In this document: one piece after another, positions 5,361-10,122 of the stretch | Layout: each line of letters opens with the position of its first letter | How positions within the stretch are numbered: position 1 is the first letter of the stretch | Assembly (NCBI GenBank): GCA_945836565.1 | Contig: CAMALN010000042.1 | Coordinates: 1-10,122 of the forward strand | Source: an uncultured Lachnospiraceae bacterium | Lineage (GTDB): Bacteria > Bacillota > Clostridia > Lachnospirales > Lachnospiraceae | Direction: 5' to 3' | Length of the DNA: 10,122 nucleotides | Notes under the pieces: model-generated | Seen by the model: only the letters and a program-made list of their open reading frames with translations | Databases searched by the model: none | Told to the model about the DNA's origin: nothing | Position numbers and translations under genes: made by a program

Positions 5361-6764
5361 TTATCTCTTGAGATTTACAAGCTCTTCAAGCATATTATCT
5401 GATGTTGTTATAATTCTCGAGTTTGCCTGGAATCCTCTCTGTGTTGTAATCATTTCGGTAAACTCAGCAGAAAGGTCTACATTTGACATTTCCAAAACAC
5501 CCTGGGTCATCTTTCCGCCATCTTCGTCTATTGCACTTCCGATTCCATCGAATTCACCCGAGTTCTGAGTTGTTGTATATATACTGTCTCCGACTGCCTC
5601 TAACGCCATAGGATTAGTGAAGTTTGCAACTGCAATCTGTCCCAGAAGCTTAGTCTCACCATTACTGTATACTCCGTATATCTTTCCGGAGGTATCGATG
5701 CTGACATCCTTCATAATACCCATTGAACGTCCGCCGCCTTCATTTCCGACAGAACCTCTTACCATCTTAGCTGTAGATTTTCCATTTGACTCAAACAAAG
5801 TAAGGTTTTTGAAGTCAATATTTATTCCCTCTACTCTTTCTCCATTTATTACAGAGGTAAATACATCACCTGCATCCGCTTTATTTGGTGTAATTTCAAG
5901 CAATGCAGTGGAGTTACCGGCAGAACCAACATATTCAAAAGAACCGTTATCCTTATTCATTTTGATTTGGATTGTCTTTCCTCCGCCTATGGTAGCATCA
6001 TATCCGCCCTCAACTACACTTGTGGTAGGATCATCTCCACCTGTTATTTCTACATTATTTGCATCCTTTATCGACAAAAGCTCCAAATTGTACTGTGAAT
6101 TATCAGCAACTGTAGTATCCATTGTAAGCTTAAACTTACAAGTATAGCTATATCCCATTGTATCATATATTGAAAGCGATAATATCGAGCCATCAACGGA
6201 TGTAAGGTCAGGGTCTGTGAAATCAATATTTCCCTTAAGGTATGCCTCTGATGTCTGCTCAGGAGATGATACCTTGTTTTCCTCCGATTCAGGATAAAGA
6301 GGACTTACAACGTTCTTCTTAGTCTGTGTAGGATTATCCGGATCAACCTGCCATCCCATAACCTGATATCCGTTAGAAGTAACCAGACAGCCCGCTCCGT
6401 CAACACCGAATGAGCCAACCTTTGTGAAATAGTTTGTGCCTCCTCTGCTTACAACGAAGAAGCTGTCACCATTTATCATCAAATCGTACGGATTATTTGT
6501 AGACTGCGCTGCACCATTGTCTGTAATCTTCGTAGAAATGGATGATACCTTTGTTCCAAGACCTATCTGCGACGCATTGGTACCTCCTGTTGTAGCAGTA
6601 GCTCCTGTAGCATTGGATGTCGTTTGATATAATACATCTCTAAAAAGCACCGAAGATGATTTGAAGCCTATGGTGTTTACGTTTGCAATATTATTACCAA
6701 TTACGTCCATCTTTGTCTGATGTGTTTTGAGTCCGGCAACTCCGGAATAAAGTGATCTCATCAT
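5361..6764 (-). CDS. flgE: Flagellar hook protein FlgE
   Basis: FlgE polymerises outside the cell into the flexible hook that joins rod to filament. The 467-residue protein has the conserved rod/hook N-terminal helix region (SLYSGVAGLKTHQTKMDVIGN, then NIANVNTIGFKSS; about 4-38) and the matching C-terminal helix (about 422-467, with MITTQRGFQANSRIITTSDNMLEELVNLKR). Between them is a long beta-rich, Gly/Thr/Asn-rich region (about 90-415) with DLMINGDSFFVV (94-105), typical of FlgE/F/G proteins. The length and position after flgD favour FlgE over the shorter rod proteins FlgF and FlgG. There is no cleavable signal peptide, as expected for type III export. Two adjacent ATGs (6764 and 6761) are possible; GGAGG at 6774-6778 lies 9 or 12 nt away, favouring the first. 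The terminator follows the stop directly. Confidence 0.96.
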   Translation of the reverse strand: MMRSLYSGVAGLKTHQTKMDVIGNNIANVNTIGFKSSSVLFRDVLYQTTSNATGATATTGGTNASQIGLGTKVSSISTKITDNGAAQSTNNPYDLMINGDSFFVVSRGGTNYFTKVGSFGVDGAGCLVTSNGYQVMGWQVDPDNPTQTKKNVVSPLYPESEENKVSSPEQTSEAYLKGNIDFTDPDLTSVDGSILSLSIYDTMGYSYTCKFKLTMDTTVADNSQYNLELLSIKDANNVEITGGDDPTTSVVEGGYDATIGGGKTIQIKMNKDNGSFEYVGSAGNSTALLEITPNKADAGDVFTSVINGERVEGINIDFKNLTLFESNGKSTAKMVRGSVGNEGGGRSMGIMKDVSIDTSGKIYGVYSNGETKLLGQIAVANFTNPMALEAVGDSIYTTTQNSGEFDGIGSAIDEDGGKMTQGVLEMSNVDLSAEFTEMITTQRGFQANSRIITTSDNMLEELVNLKR

Positions 6765-6789
6765 AATTTTTGTCCTCCAATATCATTAA

Positions 6790-7329
6790 CTAATTACTTT
6801 CATCGTCAGCCGGCTTCTGTGTCCCTTCTGTACCGGTTGTTGTATCATCCTTATTCTCGGAATCAGTTCCCTCTGTTTCCTTATCCCCATTTGCTTGTTG
6901 TTGCAGATAGAGGAAATAATCATAATCTACCACTGAATCAAGGTCCTTTGCCGGATAATATGTATCATTTATCGAAAGGAGTACCTCTCCATCCTTTACG
7001 GTAGCATATTCAACCAATCCGCTTATCGCACTCTGGTTTCCTGCCGAATCCGTTGTATTCATAATTACATATTCGCCAACAAGATTAAGTGCATTGCCCT
7101 TTTCAACTGCATCTCCTATATTCATGGTTGCTTCAAGAGCCGAATACTGTGCAAGCTGTGACATATACTCTGTGCTGTCTCCCGGATTCATGGGATCCTG
7201 ATATCTCATCTGTGCAACCAAAAGCTGCAAAAATGCATCTTTATCAAGATCATTACTCTTTTCATCCTTCTTAGAGGTATAATTATTAGCTGCTGTAGTA
7301 TCTATTCCATTAACTATTGTGTTTGCCAT
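6790..7329 (-). CDS. flgD: Hook assembly (hook cap) protein FlgD
   Basis: FlgD caps the growing hook and guides FlgE assembly. The signature is clear: LDKDAFLQLLVAQMRYQDPMNP followed by MSQLAQYSALEAT (about residues 28-68 with the chosen start). After a short beta region (about 82-145) the protein ends in a charged, disorder-prone tail rich in Glu, Asp, Thr and Gly (about 146-179). At 179 residues it is a short FlgD; the tandem FN3/Ig-like C-terminal region of longer enterobacterial forms (about 230 residues) is reduced, as in Bacillus. I start at ATG 7329 because AAGGAGG at 7336-7342 is 6 nt upstream; the longer reading from TTG 7347 would include that ribosome binding site. The gaps to fliK (28 nt) and flgE (25 nt) support co-transcription. 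Confidence 0.95.
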   Translation of the reverse strand: MANTIVNGIDTTAANNYTSKKDEKSNDLDKDAFLQLLVAQMRYQDPMNPGDSTEYMSQLAQYSALEATMNIGDAVEKGNALNLVGEYVIMNTTDSAGNQSAISGLVEYATVKDGEVLLSINDTYYPAKDLDSVVDYDYFLYLQQQANGDKETEGTDSENKDDTTTGTEGTQKPADDESN

Positions 7330-7335
7330 AAACAG

Positions 7336-7342
7336 CCTCCTT
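7336..7342 (-). promoter_or_regulatory. Ribosome binding site that decides the flgD start
   Basis: AAGGAGG lies 6 nt before ATG 7329. It falls inside the longer open frame that starts with TTG at 7347, so the shorter protein is the likely one. Confidence 0.85.
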
Positions 7343-7357
7343 AGCAATATCTTCTGC

Positions 7358-8770
7358 TTATATTGAGTAACTTACACTATTACCAGCCTGCTGCATCATT
7401 TCCTTTTCAAGCTGAGTCGCTTCAGTCAACTCTTCATCTATTATATCGTCATTTCTTTGCTCAGTATTACCCCCTGAGCCGGAATTATTTTTATTATTAT
7501 CGTATTCCTCTGTTTCAGCATTCTCATTGAAGTAGTTTTCACTGCCAACCATAACCTCAATTGCTTCAACCTTTAATTCTTTATCCTCAAACGCTTCCTT
7601 CAATAGCGAAAGGCTGTTTTCTATAGCCTCCTTAGCAGCTTCATTTTCAGCCACTATCCTTGCCTGAAGCACACCGTCCTTTGTGCTTACGTTTATCCAT
7701 ACCTTGCCCAGATTCTCAGGATTAAGCTGAAGCTCGAGGCTTCTCACCTTATCACTTATATTGGCTCTTATGTCATCTACAATCTGCCTTACTATAGATA
7801 CTTCATTTGACTCTCCGTCTATACTCTGACCTTCCTGTATATCTGATATAACATCCGCAAGTGCCTGTGTAAGTCGTTCGTAATTAGATGATTTATTGTC
7901 ACTGTTTTTTGTATCCTGATTACCTTCTTTACTATCCGACGTTTGAGCAGTTATTTTGTATTCGGAATCAGTGTCAACGGTGTCCGCCTTTGCAACATCC
8001 TCTGTAGCCTCAACATTTCTGTCTGTTTTTGCGACATCTGTTTTTTCTTCATCGGTATACTTTTCGGTAATATTTACAACCGCGTTGTCATCGGTATTCA
8101 CATCAGTCTTTGCATCAAATAATATATCACCCTTATTAATTTCCAATCCCATTTCGGCATCATTGTCAAATGTCTCAAATATATTTTTAAGTTCATTCGT
8201 CAGCTCTGATATTTTGTCATTTATTGTTTCATCCACAAGAATATCAACCTCTGTGGCTCCCATAATTGAAAGAGCAAGCTGCTTTATACCTGCATCATCC
8301 ATCAACAAAGATATATCAGCTCCAAGCTTTTCGATTTGCTCAGCCACCTGTGCTTCATCAACATTTAAAAGCTTTGCAATAAGCTCAATAGCTTGTCTAA
8401 TAATCTCACCTGCTGCGTCCAAGTCAATGTCTTCGGAATCGACCTCTGTATTAGTTGTTTTTTTGACACTGTCAAAGCTCGGCTTATCAGACACACTGTT
8501 GCCATCATCGTATTTTTTCCCTGTTGCCTTTTCAAAATGTGAAGCTGCATCTTCACTGCTTTTATTATAATCTTCTGAGCAATCAGCACCTTTGTCCTTA
8601 TCAACCTTTTTCTCTGAATCACCAACCAGATTCATCACATCGCCAAAGCTGATACTGTCTTTGTCAGAGCCCTTATTCTTCTTTGCTTCTTCAGCTTTAC
8701 CAGCCGATATATTATTTTGAACCGGATTATATCCGCTAATATTTACTATACCCATATCGTACTTGAACAC
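7358..8770 (-). CDS. fliK: Flagellar hook-length control protein FliK
   Basis: FliK is exported while the hook grows, measures its length and switches the export gate from hook to filament subunits. The 470-residue protein ends with the Flg_hook domain (about 338-412): VRSLELQLNPENLGKVWINV, then a helix SLSLLKEAFEDKELKVEAIEV. This is the most conserved part of the family. A helical segment at about 120-200 (AIELIAKLLNVDEAQVAEQIEK and following) resembles the middle region of other clostridial FliK proteins. The rest (about 25-118 and 205-320) is highly acidic and Lys/Asn/Ser-rich, likely unfolded, as expected for a secreted ruler. The start is GTG 8770 with AGGAGG (8784-8789) 13 nt upstream, a long spacing; ATG 8755 is in frame but even further away. 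It lies between motE and flgD as in Bacillus. Confidence 0.92.
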   Translation of the reverse strand: MFKYDMGIVNISGYNPVQNNISAGKAEEAKKNKGSDKDSISFGDVMNLVGDSEKKVDKDKGADCSEDYNKSSEDAASHFEKATGKKYDDGNSVSDKPSFDSVKKTTNTEVDSEDIDLDAAGEIIRQAIELIAKLLNVDEAQVAEQIEKLGADISLLMDDAGIKQLALSIMGATEVDILVDETINDKISELTNELKNIFETFDNDAEMGLEINKGDILFDAKTDVNTDDNAVVNITEKYTDEEKTDVAKTDRNVEATEDVAKADTVDTDSEYKITAQTSDSKEGNQDTKNSDNKSSNYERLTQALADVISDIQEGQSIDGESNEVSIVRQIVDDIRANISDKVRSLELQLNPENLGKVWINVSTKDGVLQARIVAENEAAKEAIENSLSLLKEAFEDKELKVEAIEVMVGSENYFNENAETEEYDNNKNNSGSGGNTEQRNDDIIDEELTEATQLEKEMMQQAGNSVSYSI

Positions 8771-8783
8771 TAATAGTGTCCTT

Positions 8784-8790
8784 CCTCCTT
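8784..8790 (-). promoter_or_regulatory. Ribosome binding site of fliK
   Basis: AAGGAGG is the only strong site before fliK. It is 13 nt from GTG 8770 and 28 nt from ATG 8755, so the GTG is the better start, though the spacing is long. Confidence 0.6.
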
Positions 8791-8834
8791 TCAGAGAATA
8801 TATCGGTCATCTCGCACAATAACATAACACTATA

Positions 8835-9566
8835 CTAAGGTAAAAGTTTTTTTGTAACCAAGGCTGCAAAATCCGGCTCCATAGCCGCAAGCACATCTCC
8901 TCTTGCCTTTGAATTCATATTATTCATTATCAACGCCACTGTATCCATATCATTTTTCATCTTGGATAAAATATCCGCAGCGGCCTGAGGCTCCATATTC
9001 TCATAGGTTTGTGCAAGCTCCTTTATCTCGTCACTCGCCTCCTTAGCCTCTATCATCTCTTTATATATTCTCTCTGCATTTTCCGAATCAAGCTCATTAT
9101 ACCAGGTCATATAGGTTTCGCTATCCGGTGCATTTTCGCCATATACTATTTCATCATAGAATTTTGTTCGTTGCTCCTGCAAGTCCGTATACTCACTTTT
9201 GTACTCACGAAGTATCTCCAGCTCCTTTTCCAACTCTTCAGCCTTATCAGAAAGAGCCACAATCTGAGCATCACGCACATCCAGGGCATCGTCCATTGAG
9301 GCAATCTCGTCCAAAGCATCTGGAAGATTGTCTATATCATAATCGCTCTCCTTAACAACCTCTGCATCTGATGCGGCAGGCAAAAAATAATTTATTACAG
9401 GTACATCCTTAAACACAGGTCTTAATACCTGACTTCCAAAGCCTCCGACATCGCATTTAACCAGAAGAAGCATTACAGACAACCACGTTATAACAACAAG
9501 AATAACCACAAGCACTCCTATGCCCTTTATTCCGCCTGCTTCATTTTCTCTGTCTTTTTTCGCCAT
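8835..9566 (-). CDS. MotE/YlxF-like flagellar membrane protein with MgtE-N-like C-terminus
   Basis: The 243-residue product has a basic cytoplasmic start, one membrane helix (about 15-37, GIGVLVVILVVITWLSVMLLL) and an acidic region with heptad-like coiled coil (about 84-140). Its C-terminal helical module (about 186-241, YENMEPQAAADILSKM to MEPDFAALVTKKL) follows the repeated ME-P-x-AA pattern of MgtE N-terminal/FliG-like domains. This is the layout of MotE (COG3334) and of Bacillus YlxF, whose gene also lies between fliJ and fliK. MotE proteins are thought to help stator or export function; the exact role in Firmicutes is not well established. GGAGG at 9573-9577 is 6 nt before the ATG. The family call comes from architecture and synteny, so I leave the gene symbol empty. 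Confidence 0.82.
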   Translation of the reverse strand: MAKKDRENEAGGIKGIGVLVVILVVITWLSVMLLLVKCDVGGFGSQVLRPVFKDVPVINYFLPAASDAEVVKESDYDIDNLPDALDEIASMDDALDVRDAQIVALSDKAEELEKELEILREYKSEYTDLQEQRTKFYDEIVYGENAPDSETYMTWYNELDSENAERIYKEMIEAKEASDEIKELAQTYENMEPQAAADILSKMKNDMDTVALIMNNMNSKARGDVLAAMEPDFAALVTKKLLP

Positions 9567-9629
9567 ACTTATCCTCCATCGTATATTATATAGGCAATAT
9601 ACCTCAAGTCTTCCACTTATACTAAGTAA

Positions 9630-10082
9630 TTACTCTTCATCAGCCGTATTATTGTATTGATAGCTGACAACCTCATCTGTTTCCTTGTTTTCTGCGGCAT
9701 TAAGCTCAACCATAAATGCTTCAAATTCTTTTTCCTTTAGCTTCTCATGCATTTTTCTTTCCTGCATAAGCTGATTAAGCTTTTGTCTTGCTTTTTCAAG
9801 CTCCTTGCTTTTTTGCCTGACCTGATTGTTTTGCAGCAATATCTGCTCATCCATCAAATCCATTGCATTTCCGCACTCTTCTATACGTAGCATATCAAGA
9901 CTGCCTAAAATAGCAGCCTGATATTCTTCATAATAGCCTTGTCGCCTATTTTGCATCACTGCCAGCTTTTCTTCTTCACGTGTAAGTGCAACTCTGGCCT
10001 CCGCATATTCCTGTTTTGCAGATTCCTCGAGCTTATACTTTATATCAAGTATCTTTTGCATTTTGTAAAAGAATTTTGCCAT
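9630..10082 (-). CDS. fliJ: Flagellar export protein FliJ
   Basis: FliJ is a small antiparallel coiled coil that sits in the centre of the FliI ATPase ring and links it to the FlhA gate. The 150-residue protein is nearly all charged helix from about residue 5 to 132, with the typical start FFYKMQKILDIKYKLEESAKQ and a second helix rich in Lys, Glu and Gln (QKSKELEKARQKLNQLMQER, 90-109). Length matches the family (about 145-150). It begins with ATG overlapping the fliI stop by one base (TAATG), so the two are probably translationally coupled; a GGGAGA ribosome binding site lies inside fliI at 10095-10100. Low-complexity helices make similarity weak, so context is an important part of the call. 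Confidence 0.92.
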   Translation of the reverse strand: MAKFFYKMQKILDIKYKLEESAKQEYAEARVALTREEEKLAVMQNRRQGYYEEYQAAILGSLDMLRIEECGNAMDLMDEQILLQNNQVRQKSKELEKARQKLNQLMQERKMHEKLKEKEFEAFMVELNAAENKETDEVVSYQYNNTADEE

Positions 10083-10122
10083 TACTCAAATATTTCTCCC
10101 AAAAGCTTTATCTCATCATCAA
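10082..10122 (-). CDS. fliI: C-terminal end of flagellar ATPase FliI (partial)
   Basis: The last 12 full codons before TAA (10082-10084) read DDEIKLLGEIFE. The rest lies beyond the right edge. The fragment is too short to prove by itself; the identity rests on the tight overlap with fliJ, which in Gram-positive fla/che operons almost always follows fliI. Confidence 0.65.
   Translation of the reverse strand, partial: DDEIKLLGEIFE

Noticed and set aside
5617..6147. Plus-strand open frame opposite flgE
   Set aside because: Antisense shadow of flgE, with no ribosome site and no family pattern.
7956..8570. Plus-strand open frame (204 codons) opposite fliK
   Set aside because: It is very Ser/Val/Phe-rich because it mirrors Asp/Glu/Lys codons of the acidic fliK region; no independent support.
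9567..9629. Promoter in the fliJ-motE spacer (TATAAT-like sequence)
   Set aside because: A TATAAT is present on the minus strand, but 17 bases upstream there is no -35 match (GAAGAC) and TTGAGG lies only 11 bases away. The spacer is better read as simple intra-operon DNA.
1..10122. Mobile element, CRISPR, defence system or horizontally acquired insert
   Set aside because: All reading frames of substance belong to one continuous minus-strand flagellar cluster with normal synteny; there are no transposase, integrase, tRNA or spaced-repeat signals.

Overview
This window is a stretch of a large flagellar/chemotaxis (fla/che) gene cluster from a low-to-moderate-GC Gram-positive bacterium. It most resembles motile Clostridia of the Lachnospiraceae type (Roseburia, Butyrivibrio, Lachnospira relatives). 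The evidence is gene order (fliI-fliJ-motE/ylxF-fliK-flgD-flgE-flbD-motA-motB-fliL-fliM-fliY-cheY-fliO), use of FliY (CheC-like phosphatase fused to a FliN domain) in place of FliN, strong AGGAGG-type ribosome binding sites, and AT-rich spacers. The assignment is inference from protein character and synteny; no database search was possible.

All genes lie on the minus strand, so transcription runs from high to low coordinates. From the right edge these are: the last codons of fliI (export ATPase); fliJ (export chaperone/stalk); a MotE/YlxF-type membrane coiled-coil protein; fliK (hook-length ruler); flgD (hook cap); and flgE (hook). A strong stem-loop terminator follows flgE at 5301-5352. The next cluster starts after an AT-rich intergenic region of about 217 bases, which carries a good sigma-A-like promoter (TAGACA-17-TATAAT with extended TG), a 7-bp inverted repeat at the predicted transcription start and a 9-bp direct repeat upstream. 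It holds flbD, motA and motB (stator), fliL (stator partner), fliM and fliY (switch/C-ring), cheY (response regulator) and the start of fliO (export gate), which runs off the left edge.

Together the genes cover hook export, length control and assembly, then torque generation and directional switching. FliM and FliY both begin with the LSQxEIxALL peptide known to dock CheY-P. FliY keeps both CheC-type phosphatase sites, so signal input (CheY), output (FliM) and signal removal (FliY) are encoded next to each other.

Spacing within each cluster is tight (from 1-nt overlaps to about 64-nt gaps), and three genes use non-ATG starts (motA TTG, fliM GTG, fliK GTG). I see no mobile elements, CRISPR arrays, RNA genes or foreign-looking insertions. 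The unexplained signals are regulatory and structural details: the terminator/promoter break after flgE, the dyad at the transcription start, a tandem Met-rich repeat in fliY and a hairpin over the fliK start. I found no new biological system here.
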